Source: Thalassococcus arenae
GTDB lineage: Bacteria > Pseudomonadota > Alphaproteobacteria > Rhodobacterales > Rhodobacteraceae
NCBI RefSeq assembly: GCF_019104745.1
Contig: NZ_JAHRWL010000003.1
Span: forward strand, 62,001-126,000
Direction: 5' to 3'
Length of the DNA stretch: 64,000 nt
Within the stretch, counting starts at the first letter, position 1, and every line of letters begins with the position of its first letter. The translations under genes were made by a program, and so were the position numbers. The notes beneath the pieces are model-generated. The model had not been told where the DNA came from. It was given only the letters and a program-made list of their open reading frames with translations, and searched no databases. Of this stretch, positions 53,781-63,730 are shown piece after piece.

Positions 53781-54505
53781 ACGCCTTTTCGCTTGCGGGC
53801 AAGACGGCGCTGGTGACCGGCGCCAATACCGGGATCGGGCAGGCCATCGCGGTGGCCCTGGGCCGGGCGGGCGCGCATGTGGTCTGTGCGGGGCGCTCGT
53901 CTTGCGACGACACCGCCGCGATGATCGACAAGGCCGAGGTTCTGAACCTGGATTTCGCCGATCCGATGGCGGCGCGCGATGCCTTCGACGCGCGCCCCGT
54001 CGACATTCTGGTCAACAATGCCGGGATCATCCGGCGCGCCGACAGCGTCGATTTCACCGAAACCGATTGGGATGCGGTGATGGATGTGAACCTCAAGGCG
54101 GTGTTTTTCACCTGCCAGGCCTTCGCCAAGGCGGTTTTCGCGCGAAAGGCACGCGGCAAGATCGTCAATATCGCTTCGCTTCTGTCCTTTCAGGGTGGCA
54201 TCCGCGTGCCGTCCTACACCGCGTCCAAACACGGCATAGCCGGGCTGACCAAGCTTTTGTGCAACGAATGGGCGGCGCGCGGAATCACCGTGAACGCCAT
54301 TGCGCCGGGCTATATCGAGACCAACAACACCCAAGCCCTGCGCGCCGATCCAGACCGCAACAAGGCCATTCTGGACCGAATCCCGGCAGGCCGCTGGGGC
54401 CGGCCCGAGGATATCGCCGAAACCGCCGTCTACTTGTCTGCGCCCGCGTCCGACTACGTCAACGGGGCGGTGCTGAACGTGGATGGCGGGTGGCTGGCGC
54501 GCTGA
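53777..54505 (+). CDS. kduD: 2-deoxy-D-gluconate 3-dehydrogenase
   Basis: A 242-residue SDR. The GTG at 53777 overlaps the kduI stop and has GGAGGACC upstream. The cofactor motif is TGANTGIG, NNAGI is near residue 77, and the catalytic Ser, Tyr and Lys are in ASLLSFQGG and SYTASKHG. The string FQGGIRVPSYTASKHGIAG is characteristic of KduD. It reduces the KduI product to 2-keto-3-deoxygluconate, which KdgK at 37395 would phosphorylate. Confidence 0.92.
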   Translation: MNAFSLAGKTALVTGANTGIGQAIAVALGRAGAHVVCAGRSSCDDTAAMIDKAEVLNLDFADPMAARDAFDARPVDILVNNAGIIRRADSVDFTETDWDAVMDVNLKAVFFTCQAFAKAVFARKARGKIVNIASLLSFQGGIRVPSYTASKHGIAGLTKLLCNEWAARGITVNAIAPGYIETNNTQALRADPDRNKAILDRIPAGRWGRPEDIAETAVYLSAPASDYVNGAVLNVDGGWLAR

Positions 54506-54569
54506 GCGAGGCGCTTCAACAAGACGTGACCTGACGGGCCCGTCGGGCTGTCGGAATTCCGGGAACAAC

Positions 54570-54583
54570 TTGCTTTAAGTCAA
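54570..54583. promoter_or_regulatory. FNR/NnrR-type box upstream of the nos operon
   Basis: TTG-N8-CAA (TTGCTTTAAGTCAA) fits the loose target of CRP/FNR-family denitrification regulators such as NnrR or DNR. It is centred 41 bases before the nosC start codon. It would make the operon respond to low oxygen or nitric oxide. Confidence 0.55.
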
Positions 54584-54617
54584 GGAAGAGGGACCGCGCC
54601 CGGGGGAGTTTGCCCCC

Positions 54618-55070
54618 ATGAACCGACATGTGCGCGTTTTCCTGTCTATCGTGTCAGCGATTCTCGTTTCGCTGAACGGCACGCTTGTCGCTGCGGGCCA
54701 CTCGGCCGGCGGCGGAACGCTCGCGATGGTTATTTGTGCCGGCGATTCCGTGGAAACCGTCTGGGTCGATGGAAACGGCCAGCCGGTCGACGAATCGCAG
54801 ACCGATTGCGACTGCGATACATGCCTGTGCGCCATCGGTTTCGGTGACCTGTTTCACCCGCCCGCATCGCCGATGGATTTCGGCACTGTCGTCGCCGCGC
54901 ATGGGACCGGCGGCGCGCAATTCGACGGTGCGACCAATATCCAAAAACCCATGCCGCGCGGCCCCCCGCTTGCGGTCCTTTCCGAAATCCGGCCGCACTT
55001 TCATCTGCGGCTGTCCGGACAACGGCCGGCGTCATGGGTCACGAACGGTTTCGACCAGGTGACGACATGA
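54618..55070 (+). CDS. nosC: NosC-like small cysteine-rich protein
   Basis: A 150-residue protein with a signal-like N-terminus (VFLSIVSAILVSLNGTLV). Its cysteines cluster in DCDCDTCLCA near residues 63-72, a possible metal site. Its function is unknown. Paracoccus denitrificans has a nosC gene of unknown role just before nosR, also with a cysteine motif, so position and features agree; homology was not tested. The start follows GGGGGAG. It overlaps nosR by ATGA and is the first gene of the operon. Confidence 0.68.
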   Translation: MNRHVRVFLSIVSAILVSLNGTLVAAGHSAGGGTLAMVICAGDSVETVWVDGNGQPVDESQTDCDCDTCLCAIGFGDLFHPPASPMDFGTVVAAHGTGGAQFDGATNIQKPMPRGPPLAVLSEIRPHFHLRLSGQRPASWVTNGFDQVTT

Positions 55071-57271
55071 CCGTATTCCGCTGGATCGCAGCGCTTTTCC
55101 TGACAATCTTCTTTTCCCTGCCCGCCTCGGCCGAGCCGGTTCTGCCGCGCTTCCTCGACAAGGTGCCGGCGGGCGATCTGGTCCCGGGCGCCGACGCCTA
55201 TGGCGCGCTCAGCGCCGACTTGCCGGTCGTACCCGTTCTGCGCGGCGGAGAGACCGTCGGCTGGGCCTTCATCACCTCGGATTTCGTGTCGACCACCGGC
55301 TATTCGGGCAAACCGATCGACGTGCTGGTGGCGGTCGGACCGGATGCGACGGTGCAGGGCGTCAAGCTTGTCAAACACTCCGAACCGATCGTGCTGATCG
55401 GCATCCCCGAATCCGAGATGCGCGCCGTGACCGAGGCCTATGCCGGGCTCGACCTGGTGGCCGAGGCGGAATCGGGCGGCACGGCGCACGAGTTGGACAT
55501 CATCTCCGGCGCGACGGTCACGGTGATGGTGATCGACGATTCCATCGTGCGCGCCGGACTGAAAGTGGCGCGGGCGCTTGGCCTGGGCGGCCTCAAGGCC
55601 GCTGTCGACACCGGCCCGAAATTCGAACTGAACCCCGACGCCCCCGCTGCAACCGACTGGATGACGCTGGAGGGCGATGGCACGCTGCGGCGGCTGTCGC
55701 TGGATGTCGGCCAGATCAACGCCGCGTTCGAGGCGATGGGCAATCCCGAAGCCACCCGCCGCGCCCTGACCGAAGCGCCCGAGACCACCTTCATCGAAAT
55801 GCAGGCGGCGCTGGTGTCGCACCCCGCCATCGCCGAAGCCCTGCTGGGCGAGGCCGAAGCACGCAACATCGCCAATTGGCTGGAAGACGGCGACCACGCC
55901 ATCGCCCTGGTCGGGCGCGGGCTCTACAGTTTCAAGGGGTCGGGTTATGTGCGCGGCGGCATCTTCGACCGGATCGTGCTGATCCAGGACGATATCTCGG
56001 TCCGGTTCCGCGACCGGATGCACAAACGCATCGTGTCCCTGGCGGCCGAGGGCGCGCCCGCTTTCATCGAGGCCGACCTGTTCAAGATCCCTGCCGATAG
56101 CGGTTTCGATCCCACCCAGCCCTTCCGCATCCAGTTGCTGGTGCATCGCGAGGTCGGGCCGATCGACAAGGTCTTCACCACGTTCGACCTGGGCTACCAA
56201 TTGCCGTCCTCGTACCTGCGCCCGATCGCGGCAACGCAGGCCGCCGACAGCCCCGCCGCGGTCAACGCCATCGTCGACCAGGGCGAAGAGGCCGCGCACC
56301 AGGCGCTGTGGAAACGGATCTGGCTGGACAAGCAGGTCGAGATCGCCGTCACCGCGGCGCTGCTGCTGATTCTGACCGGCGTGTTCTTCTTCCAGTTCTT
56401 CGCCACCCGCAACGAACGCAGGTTCTTCTGGTTCCGCATGACGTTCCTGACCGTCGTGCTGGTCTATCTGGGCTGGTATGCCAACGCGCAGTTGTCCGTC
56501 GTCAACCTGATGGCGCTGTTCGGCGCGCTGGTCACCGGTTTCAGCTGGCAGGCTTTCCTGCTCGATCCGCTGACCTTCATCCTGTGGTTCGCCGTCGCTG
56601 CCGCCTTGCTGTTCTGGGGCCGCGGCGCCTATTGCGGCTGGCTGTGCCCGTTCGGCGCCTTGCAGGAACTGACCAACAAGATCGCGCGCGCGCTTCGGGT
56701 TCCGCAATGGACCCTGCCCTGGGGTCTGCACGAACGTCTCTGGCCGATCAAGTACATGATCTTCCTTGGCCTTTTCGGCGTCAGCCTGGCAAGCATCGAA
56801 CAGGCGGAACGCCTGGCCGAGGTCGAGCCGTTCAAGACCGCGATCATTCTCAACTTCATGCGCGCCTGGCCCTTCGTGGCCTATGTGATGGCGCTGCTGG
56901 CGGCGGGCCTGTTCGTCGAACGGTTCTACTGCCGCTACCTCTGCCCGCTTGGCGCCGCACTGGCGATCCCGGCGCGGATGCGCATGTTCGATTGGCTGAA
57001 ACGCTACAAGGAATGCGGCAGCCCCTGTCAGACCTGCGCCAACCAATGCCCCGTTCAGGCGATCCACCCCACTGGCGAGATCAACCCGAACGAATGCGTG
57101 AACTGCCTGCATTGCCAGGTTCTCTACCAGTCCAAGTCGACCTGCCCGGTCGTCATCAAGAAACTGAAGCGGCGCGAAACGGTGGGCACCGTCATGCCGC
57201 GCGATCTGAGCGGACATCCGAATCTCAAAACCCCGCTCACCAATCTCAAGACCCCGCAAACCACTGAGTGA
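55067..57271 (+). CDS. nosR: NosR, membrane flavo-iron-sulfur protein for N2O reduction
   Basis: A 734-residue membrane protein. A signal peptide ends near PASAEP. The periplasmic FMN domain has SGAT at residues 147-150, where FMN is bound to the Thr. About six membrane segments follow from residue 420. CGWLCPFGALQE and CRYLCPLGAAL are the polyferredoxin-like cysteine motifs, and two 4Fe-4S sites lie in CGSPCQTCANQCP and CVNCLHCQVLYQSKSTCP. NosR supports nosZ expression and electron supply to N2O reductase. It is coupled to nosC by overlap, and nosZ follows 12 bases later. Confidence 0.95.
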   Translation: MTVFRWIAALFLTIFFSLPASAEPVLPRFLDKVPAGDLVPGADAYGALSADLPVVPVLRGGETVGWAFITSDFVSTTGYSGKPIDVLVAVGPDATVQGVKLVKHSEPIVLIGIPESEMRAVTEAYAGLDLVAEAESGGTAHELDIISGATVTVMVIDDSIVRAGLKVARALGLGGLKAAVDTGPKFELNPDAPAATDWMTLEGDGTLRRLSLDVGQINAAFEAMGNPEATRRALTEAPETTFIEMQAALVSHPAIAEALLGEAEARNIANWLEDGDHAIALVGRGLYSFKGSGYVRGGIFDRIVLIQDDISVRFRDRMHKRIVSLAAEGAPAFIEADLFKIPADSGFDPTQPFRIQLLVHREVGPIDKVFTTFDLGYQLPSSYLRPIAATQAADSPAAVNAIVDQGEEAAHQALWKRIWLDKQVEIAVTAALLLILTGVFFFQFFATRNERRFFWFRMTFLTVVLVYLGWYANAQLSVVNLMALFGALVTGFSWQAFLLDPLTFILWFAVAAALLFWGRGAYCGWLCPFGALQELTNKIARALRVPQWTLPWGLHERLWPIKYMIFLGLFGVSLASIEQAERLAEVEPFKTAIILNFMRAWPFVAYVMALLAAGLFVERFYCRYLCPLGAALAIPARMRMFDWLKRYKECGSPCQTCANQCPVQAIHPTGEINPNECVNCLHCQVLYQSKSTCPVVIKKLKRRETVGTVMPRDLSGHPNLKTPLTNLKTPQTTE

Positions 57272-57283
57272 AAGGAAGGACTC

Positions 57284-59221
57284 ATGTCTGATAAAACCAA
57301 AGCAGGGATTTCCCGCCGCGGGCTGCTGGGGGCGACCGCCGGGACGGCGGCGCTGGCCGGCGCCTATGGCGGCAACGCCCTGGTGGCAGGGAGCGCGATC
57401 GGCGCGGCCACCCTCGCCTCGACCACCGCAGCCAAGGCAGCCGAAGGCGCGACCGTCGCCCCGGGCCAGCTCGACGAGTATTACGGCTTCTGGTCGTCGG
57501 GCCAGACCGGCGAGATGCGCATCCTCGGCGTGCCCTCGATGCGCGAACTGATGCGCGTTCCGGTCTTCAACATCTGTTCGGCCACCGGCTGGGGGATCAC
57601 CAACGAATCCAAGAAGATCCTGACCGAAGGCCTGACCGAGAAGACCAAGAAATACCTGGCCGCCAACGGTCTCGAGTTCCCGCGCAACGGCGACCTGCAC
57701 CACGTCCACATGTCCTTTACCGAGGGCAAGTACGACGGTCGTTACCTGTTCATGAACGACAAGGCGAACACCCGCGTTGCGCGGATCCGCTGCGACGTCA
57801 TGAAATGCGACAAGATCGTCGAGATCCCCAACGCCAAGGGCATCCACGGCCTGCGTCCGCAGAAATGGCCGCGCACCAACTATGTCTTCGCCAATGGCGA
57901 GGATGAGGCACCGATGGTCAATGACGGCAAGGTGCTGGACAAGCCCGAGGAATACGTCAACTTCTACACCGCCCTGAATGCCGACGACATGACGATCGCC
58001 TGGCAGGTCATGGTGTCGGGCAACCTCGACAACACCGATGCCGACTACGAAGGCAAATACGCCTTCTCGACCTCGTACAACTCGGAAATGGGCATGACGC
58101 TCGCCGAGATGACCGAGGCCGACATGGACCACGTGGTCGTCTACAACATCGCCGAAATCGAGAAAGGCATCGCCGAGGGCGACTATATCGAGCTGAACGG
58201 CGTGAAGGTGATCGACGGGCGCAAGGGCAACAACAAGAACTACACCCGCTACATCCCGGTGCCCAACAACCCGCACGGCTGCAACATGGCGCCCGACAAG
58301 ATCCACCTGTGCATCGGCGGCAAGCTGTCGCCCACCGTCAGCATCATCGACGTGCGCAAGCTGGACGACGTGTTCTACAACGGCGCCGATCCGCGGTCGG
58401 CCGTGGTTGGCGAACCCGAACTGGGCCTTGGCCCGCTTCACACCTGCTTCGACGGCAAGGGGCGGTGCTATACCACGCTCTTCCTCGACAGCCAGGTGGT
58501 GCAGTGGGATCTCGAGAAAGCCGTGCAGGCCTATGGCGGCGCGGATGTCGATCCGATCCTGTCGAAGACGGACGTGCATTACCAGCCCGGCCACAACTCG
58601 ACCGCCGAAGGCGAAACGCTGGACGCATCGGACAAGTTCTACATCTCGATGAACAAGTTCTCGAAGGACCGGTTCCTGAATGTCGGCCCGCTCAAGCCCG
58701 AGAACGAGCAGGTCTTCGTGATCGAGGACACCAAGCTGACGCTGGTGCATGACGGCCCGACCTTCGCCGAGCCGCATGACAGCATCATCGTGCATGCCTC
58801 CAAGGTGAACCCGAAATCGGCCTGGGACCGCAACGACGTGATGTGGCAGGATGCGCGCGCGCAGGCCGAAGCCGACGGCGTGGACCTTGACGACTATCAG
58901 GACACGGTGATCCGCGACGGCAACAAGGTACGCGTCTACATGTCGAGCCAGGCGCCCAACTTCTCGATCGAGAAGTTCACGGTGACCGAAGGCGACGAGG
59001 TGACGGTCTACGTGACCAACCTTGACGACATCGACGACCTGACCCACGGCTTCACCATGGGCAACCACGGTGTGGCGATGGAGGTCGGGCCGCAGGCGAC
59101 CGCGTCGGTGACCTTCACCGCGGGTCAGCCCGGCGTCTACTGGTACTATTGCCAGTGGTTCTGCCACGCGCTGCACATGGAAATGCGCGGCCGCATGTTC
59201 GTCGAACCGCGGGACGCGTGA
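57284..59221 (+). CDS. nosZ: Nitrous-oxide reductase, clade I (Tat-exported)
   Basis: A 645-residue N2O reductase that reduces N2O to N2 in the periplasm. The twin-arginine signal is ISRRGLLGA at residues 9-17, the clade I (Tat) type. The seven-bladed propeller carries the CuZ histidines, including DLHHVHMSF and PHGCNM. The C-terminal cupredoxin holds CuA: Cys623, Trp625, Cys627, His631 and Met634, with a further His in [10 protein letters not shown]. The ribosome site is AAGGAAGGA. All key ligands seem present. Confidence 0.97.
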   Translation: MSDKTKAGISRRGLLGATAGTAALAGAYGGNALVAGSAIGAATLASTTAAKAAEGATVAPGQLDEYYGFWSSGQTGEMRILGVPSMRELMRVPVFNICSATGWGITNESKKILTEGLTEKTKKYLAANGLEFPRNGDLHHVHMSFTEGKYDGRYLFMNDKANTRVARIRCDVMKCDKIVEIPNAKGIHGLRPQKWPRTNYVFANGEDEAPMVNDGKVLDKPEEYVNFYTALNADDMTIAWQVMVSGNLDNTDADYEGKYAFSTSYNSEMGMTLAEMTEADMDHVVVYNIAEIEKGIAEGDYIELNGVKVIDGRKGNNKNYTRYIPVPNNPHGCNMAPDKIHLCIGGKLSPTVSIIDVRKLDDVFYNGADPRSAVVGEPELGLGPLHTCFDGKGRCYTTLFLDSQVVQWDLEKAVQAYGGADVDPILSKTDVHYQPGHNSTAEGETLDASDKFYISMNKFSKDRFLNVGPLKPENEQVFVIEDTKLTLVHDGPTFAEPHDSIIVHASKVNPKSAWDRNDVMWQDARAQAEADGVDLDDYQDTVIRDGNKVRVYMSSQAPNFSIEKFTVTEGDEVTVYVTNLDDIDDLTHGFTMGNHGVAMEVGPQATASVTFTAGQPGVYWYYCQWFCHALHMEMRGRMFVEPRDA

Positions 59222-59223
59222 CG

Positions 59224-60561
59224 ATGATCCGGCGCCTGGCACTTCTGGTCGGTCTGCTGCTTGCGTCGCCCCTGGGGGCGGCGGAGGTTCGGATTGCGCC
59301 CGGAGCGCCGGGCGCCCTGCAACAAGCCATCGCCGGGGCCAACCCCGGCGATGTGCTGATCCTCGAACCGGGGCATCACCCTGGCGCGTTGCACATCACC
59401 GTTCCCGTCACGCTGACGGCCGGCGATGGCGAGGCGATCATCGACGGGTTGGGCCAGGGCACCGCCGTGCGCATCGACGCACCCGACGTGACGATCCGCG
59501 GCCTGACAGTGACCGGTTCGGGCATGAGCAGCCAGGACCTGGATGCGGGAATCAAGATCCACAAGAAGGCCGACCGCGCGCTGATCGAAAACAACCGCGT
59601 TCTGGGCAACCTGCATGGCGTCGACATCCATGGCGGCCACGACGCCCGCGTCATCGGCAACACCATCGAGGGCACACTGCAGCCGCGTCTCAACGACCGC
59701 GGCAACGGCATCTATGTCTGGAACAGCCCCGGTGCGGTGGTCGAAGGCAATTCGGTCCGCTACGGCCGCGACGGCATCTTCGCCAACACCTCGAAAAAGA
59801 ACATCTTCCGCAACAACACCTTCCGGGACCTGCGCTTTGCCGTCCACTACATGTACACCCACAACAGCGAGGTCGTGGGCAATGTCAGCATCGGCAATCG
59901 CCTGGGCTTTGCCGTCATGTATTCCAACAACGTGGTGGTGAAGGACAACCTGAGCCTTGGCGATCGCAACCACGGGTTGATGCTGAACTATTCCAACAGC
60001 GCCGATATCAGCGGCAACCTGGTGCGCGGCGGCACGCAGAAATGCCTGTTCATCTACAACGCTCACAAGAACCTGATCTACGACAACCGCTTCGAGGGCT
60101 GCGAAATCGGCATCCACTTCACTGCAGGCTCGGAACGCAACGTGTTGACCGAAAACGCGTTTATCGGAAACCGTGAACAGGTGCGTTACGTCGGCACCAA
60201 GATGGTGGAGTGGAGCTTTGAGGGCCGTGGCAATTTCTGGTCGGACCATCCGGGTTACGACCTGAATGGCGACGGCGCGGCCGACAACGTGTTCCGCCCC
60301 AACGACCTGATGGACCACATCCTGTGGTCGCAACCCGCCGCTGCCCTGCTGATCGGCTCGCCGGCCGTTCAACTGGTGCGCTGGTCGCAATCGTCGTTCC
60401 CGGCTACACTGCCCGGAGGCGTCGTGGACAGCCACCCGGCGATGAAACCCATTACAATTCCCGTCCCCGACGACCTGGCCGCCATCGAAGCGGCGGTCGC
60501 CGGACGATGGGACGAAAGCGCGAACGATGACTTCGACCCTGACGATCTCGGCTCTCACTAA
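59224..60561 (+). CDS. nosD: NosD, periplasmic copper-site maturation factor
   Basis: A 445-residue secreted beta-helix protein with a signal peptide ending near LGAAEV. It consists of CASH-type repeats in which N-rich turns recur (GNTIEG, NNTFRD, SNNVVVKDN, NSADISGN). It works with the NosFY ABC transporter to build the CuZ cluster of NosZ. It starts 2 bases after nosZ and overlaps nosF by 35 bases, an unusually long but in-place coupling. Confidence 0.93.
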   Translation: MIRRLALLVGLLLASPLGAAEVRIAPGAPGALQQAIAGANPGDVLILEPGHHPGALHITVPVTLTAGDGEAIIDGLGQGTAVRIDAPDVTIRGLTVTGSGMSSQDLDAGIKIHKKADRALIENNRVLGNLHGVDIHGGHDARVIGNTIEGTLQPRLNDRGNGIYVWNSPGAVVEGNSVRYGRDGIFANTSKKNIFRNNTFRDLRFAVHYMYTHNSEVVGNVSIGNRLGFAVMYSNNVVVKDNLSLGDRNHGLMLNYSNSADISGNLVRGGTQKCLFIYNAHKNLIYDNRFEGCEIGIHFTAGSERNVLTENAFIGNREQVRYVGTKMVEWSFEGRGNFWSDHPGYDLNGDGAADNVFRPNDLMDHILWSQPAAALLIGSPAVQLVRWSQSSFPATLPGGVVDSHPAMKPITIPVPDDLAAIEAAVAGRWDESANDDFDPDDLGSH

Positions 60562-61423
60562 GCGGTTCGGCGCGGTCACCGCGCTGAAATCCGTGTCCTT
60601 CGACGTGGCCCCCGCCGAACGGGTGGCGCTGCTGGGCCATAACGGTGCCGGCAAGTCGACGCTGATCAAGACGGTGCTGGGGCTGATCGCGCCCAGCGAA
60701 GGCGCCGTGTCGGTTCTGGGCCACAAGCCCGGATCGCCCGAAGCACGGCGGCAGGTGGCCTATCTGCCGGAAAACGTCGCCTTTCACCCGGCCCTGACAG
60801 GGCTGGAGCAGTTGCAACACTACCTGATCCTGCGTGGCGAAAACCCGCGCCAGGCCGCCGATCTGCTGGCCCGCGTCGGCTTGCAAGACGCCGCCAAACG
60901 CCGGATCGGCACCTATTCCAAGGGCATGCGACAGCGCGTCGGCCTGGCCCAGGCGCTGATCGGCCATCCCCGCCTGCTGGTGCTGGACGAACCGACATCC
61001 GGGCTCGATCCGGTGTCGCGACGGCGGTTCTACGCGCTGCTGGACGAACTGGCCGCCGACGGCGCGTCGATCCTGCTGTCCTCGCACGCCCTGACCGAGG
61101 TCGAGGCCCGTACCGATCGCATCGTCATCCTGTCGGACGGGCAGCTTGTATCGGACGGCAGCCTGGCCGAATTGCGACGCCGGGCCGATCTGCCGGTCGC
61201 GCTGCACATCACGCCCCATAATGGCTATGCCAGCGACATCGCCGATCACCTGCCCGGCGCGATCCGCGTCGGCAACGCGTTGCACTTGTCCTGTTCGCAG
61301 GACGACAAGCTGGCGACGCTGGCCCGGGTGGCGGAACTGGGCGACAAGGTGGCTGAGCTCGAGGTTCTGCCACCCAGCCTGGAAGACATCTATAGCCATT
61401 TCAGCGGGAGGACGGGCCAATGA
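60527..61423 (+). CDS. nosF: NosF, ABC ATPase for NosZ maturation
   Basis: A 298-residue ATPase. Walker A is GHNGAGKST near residues 37-45, the signature is YSKGMRQRVG near residue 132, and Walker B is LLVLDEPTSGLDP. It pairs with the membrane subunit NosY to power sulfur or copper-site delivery through NosD. The start lies within the end of nosD, and the stop overlaps nosY by ATGA. Confidence 0.93.
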   Translation: MTSTLTISALTKRFGAVTALKSVSFDVAPAERVALLGHNGAGKSTLIKTVLGLIAPSEGAVSVLGHKPGSPEARRQVAYLPENVAFHPALTGLEQLQHYLILRGENPRQAADLLARVGLQDAAKRRIGTYSKGMRQRVGLAQALIGHPRLLVLDEPTSGLDPVSRRRFYALLDELAADGASILLSSHALTEVEARTDRIVILSDGQLVSDGSLAELRRRADLPVALHITPHNGYASDIADHLPGAIRVGNALHLSCSQDDKLATLARVAELGDKVAELEVLPPSLEDIYSHFSGRTGQ

Positions 61424-62247
61424 TGAAACGCATCCTCGCCACCGCGCGCAGCGAGACGCGCATCGCCATCCGCAACCGCTGGGTTGCCATTGCGCTGGTG
61501 CTGATGGCCGTGTTTTCGCTGGTTCTGGCCGCGGTCGGATCGGCCCCCACCAGCGGCGGGCTGGGGGTAGACCGGCTGACCGTCACCATCGCCTCGCTGA
61601 CCTCGCTGTCGGTCTACCTGGTGCCGCTGCTGGCGCTGTTGATGAGCTTCGACGCCATCGCGGGTGAGGTCGAACGCGGCACCCTGCCCTTGCTGCTGAC
61701 CTACCCGATCAGCCGGCTTGAAGTGCTGCTGGGCAAGCTGCTGGCGCATCTCGCCATTCTGGCGCTGGCGGTGGTCGTGGGATACGGCCTGGCCGCGGCG
61801 GTGTCGCTGTCGCTGGGCGGCGGCTCGGCCGAAGGGCTGGCGGCGCTCTGGCGGCTGACCTGGTCGTCGATCCTGCTGGGCGCCACCTTCCTCGGTGCGG
61901 GCTATGGCCTGTCGGCGCTGGCGCGGCGCCCCTCGGGCGCGGCGGGGCTGGCCATCGGGCTGTGGCTGGGGCTGGTTGTGCTCTACGACCTCGCGCTGCT
62001 GGCGGCCATCGTCGCCGATGGCGGCGGCTGGTTCACGACCGAAGTCTTTCCGTTTGCCCTGTTGGCCAATCCCGCAGACGCCTTCCGGCTGTTCAACCTG
62101 ACGGCGTCCGGCGCGATGTCCGTCGCCGGCGGGATCGGCGGCGCCGCGGGGACGATCGCCTTGTGGCAATCCCTGCTGCCTGTCCTGCTTTGGCCGGCTT
62201 TCGCCCTGGCCTTGGCCGGGCTCGCCTTCCGAAAGGTCGATCCATGA
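61420..62247 (+). CDS. nosY: NosY, membrane subunit of the NosFY ABC transporter
   Basis: A 275-residue protein with six hydrophobic segments (ABC-2 type), starting with two ATG codons at 61420. The motif SFDAIAGEVERGTLPLLLTYPISR near residues 71-94 is typical of NosY. It overlaps both neighbours by 4 bases. Confidence 0.93.
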   Translation: MMKRILATARSETRIAIRNRWVAIALVLMAVFSLVLAAVGSAPTSGGLGVDRLTVTIASLTSLSVYLVPLLALLMSFDAIAGEVERGTLPLLLTYPISRLEVLLGKLLAHLAILALAVVVGYGLAAAVSLSLGGGSAEGLAALWRLTWSSILLGATFLGAGYGLSALARRPSGAAGLAIGLWLGLVVLYDLALLAAIVADGGGWFTTEVFPFALLANPADAFRLFNLTASGAMSVAGGIGGAAGTIALWQSLLPVLLWPAFALALAGLAFRKVDP

Positions 62248-62810
62248 GACCCATCTTTCTTCTGCTTGTCCTGGGCCTGGCCGCCTGCCGCGAAGAGATC
62301 GCCCAAGCCGTCGATCCAGTGGCACTCACGCCCGATGCGGTGGGCCATTTCTGCCAGATGAACCTGACCGAACACGAAGGCCCCAAGGCGCAGGTACATC
62401 TCGAGGGGCTGCCGGGCGCGCCGCTGTTCTTCAGCCAGGTGCGCGATGCGGTCGCCTATACCCGCCTGCCCGAACAGACCCACACGATCCTGGCCGTCTG
62501 GGTCAACGACATGGGCGCCGCGGGCGCGCAATGGTCCGAACCGGGCGCGACCAACTGGATCGCCCTCGAAGACGCCCATCTGGTCGTCGGCTCGACCCGC
62601 GATGGCGGGATGGGCGCGCCGGAACTGGTGCCATTCTCCGATCCGGCCGCGGCGGAAGCGTTCCGCGCGGACAACGGCGGCACCGTGATGCGGGTCGCGC
62701 AGATACCGGACGAAGCCGTGATGGCGCCGGTCTCGGATGGCGCCGAGGCCGAGGACGACAGCGATTTCAAACGGCGTCTCAAGGCGCTGTCCGAACGGTC
62801 GGGAGGATGA
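62244..62810 (+). CDS. nosL: NosL, outer-membrane-type copper lipoprotein
   Basis: A 188-residue lipoprotein. The lipobox LAAC places the lipidated cysteine at residue 15. The NosL copper site CQMNLTEHEGPKAQV lies near residues 39-53. NosL binds Cu(I) and delivers it to NosZ. The acidic C-terminal tail (DGAEAEDDSD) is a lineage feature. It starts in an ATGA overlap with nosY. Confidence 0.93.
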   Translation: MRPIFLLLVLGLAACREEIAQAVDPVALTPDAVGHFCQMNLTEHEGPKAQVHLEGLPGAPLFFSQVRDAVAYTRLPEQTHTILAVWVNDMGAAGAQWSEPGATNWIALEDAHLVVGSTRDGGMGAPELVPFSDPAAAEAFRADNGGTVMRVAQIPDEAVMAPVSDGAEAEDDSDFKRRLKALSERSGG

Positions 62811-62812
62811 CC

Positions 62813-63730
62813 ATGCTGACCAAACGCCGCTTTCTCGCGATTTCCGCCGCCTGCGGTCTGTTTCCCTTTTCGACACAAGCCGTTCCCTTGCATGTCGAAA
62901 CCGGCGTGGCGCTTGGTGCGCGCGTGTCGTTGCGCCTGTCCCATCCCGACGCGGCGCGGATCGCCAGGGGCGCCCTGTCCGAAATCGCGCGGCTCGAAGG
63001 GATTTTCAGCCTTTACCGGCCGGACTCGGCCCTGTCCCGGTTGAACGCCGACGCACAGCTGGCCGCACCGCCTCCCGAGTTGCTGGAATGCCTGTCGATC
63101 GCCGATGCGGTTCATGCCGCAAGCGGCGGGCTGTTCGATCCGACCGTCCAGACGTTGTGGCGGGCGCATGCAGACGCGACCGAGCGCGGCGAAACGCTGT
63201 CGCCGCAGGCGCGGTCAATTGCTTTGGCCCGAACCGGATGGAAACGGATACGGCTGGCGCCGGATCTCGTCGCCATGCAGCCGGGCATGCAGATCACCCT
63301 GAACGGCATCGCGCAGGGCTACATCGCCGACCGGATCGCCGATTGGCTGACCGACCGGGGACTGAGCAACATTCTGATCGACACCGGCGAAATCTTCGCT
63401 CTGGGTGGTGAGCCGGATACCGGCAATCCCTGGCCTGTGCGCCTCGAACAGGGTGGCCAGGTCGGTCTCAAGGCACGCGCGCTGGCCACCTCGGCACCGC
63501 TTGGCATGACGTTCGGCGGCAACCAGACAAGCGCCCATATTCTTGATCCCCGCACAGGTGACAGCGTCCCCTTGCACTGGCGCGCCATCAGTATCTCGTC
63601 GCGTTCCGCAGCCCTGGCCGATGCGCTGTCGACCGGCGCCTGCATCATGGGAACGCGCGCCGAAATCGCCGCCCTTTGCGCCAGTTTCGCGGACACGAAG
63701 GTGGAATCTGCGCGTCGCGCAACCGGTTAG
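62813..63730 (+). CDS. nosX: NosX, ApbE-like FMN transferase for NosR
   Basis: A 305-residue ApbE-family protein. The ATG at 62813 is preferred to 62807 because GGGAGG lies 6 bases before it and would be blocked otherwise. An export signal (KRRFLAISAACGLFPF) is present. ApbE motifs are FSLYRPDSALSRLN near residue 65, LNGIAQGYIAD near residue 163, DTGEIFALGG near residue 188 and DALSTGACIMG near residue 266. It attaches FMN to the Thr of the NosR SGAT site. It is the last recognisable nos gene. Confidence 0.9.
   Translation: MLTKRRFLAISAACGLFPFSTQAVPLHVETGVALGARVSLRLSHPDAARIARGALSEIARLEGIFSLYRPDSALSRLNADAQLAAPPPELLECLSIADAVHAASGGLFDPTVQTLWRAHADATERGETLSPQARSIALARTGWKRIRLAPDLVAMQPGMQITLNGIAQGYIADRIADWLTDRGLSNILIDTGEIFALGGEPDTGNPWPVRLEQGGQVGLKARALATSAPLGMTFGGNQTSAHILDPRTGDSVPLHWRAISISSRSAALADALSTGACIMGTRAEIAALCASFADTKVESARRATG

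Noticed and set aside
55001-59242. A very long open frame (1413 codons) on the minus strand across nosR and nosZ
   Set aside because: It is the mirror of strongly recognised genes on the plus strand, is rich in His, Arg, Asp and Gly as GC-rich antisense frames are, and shows no family likeness.
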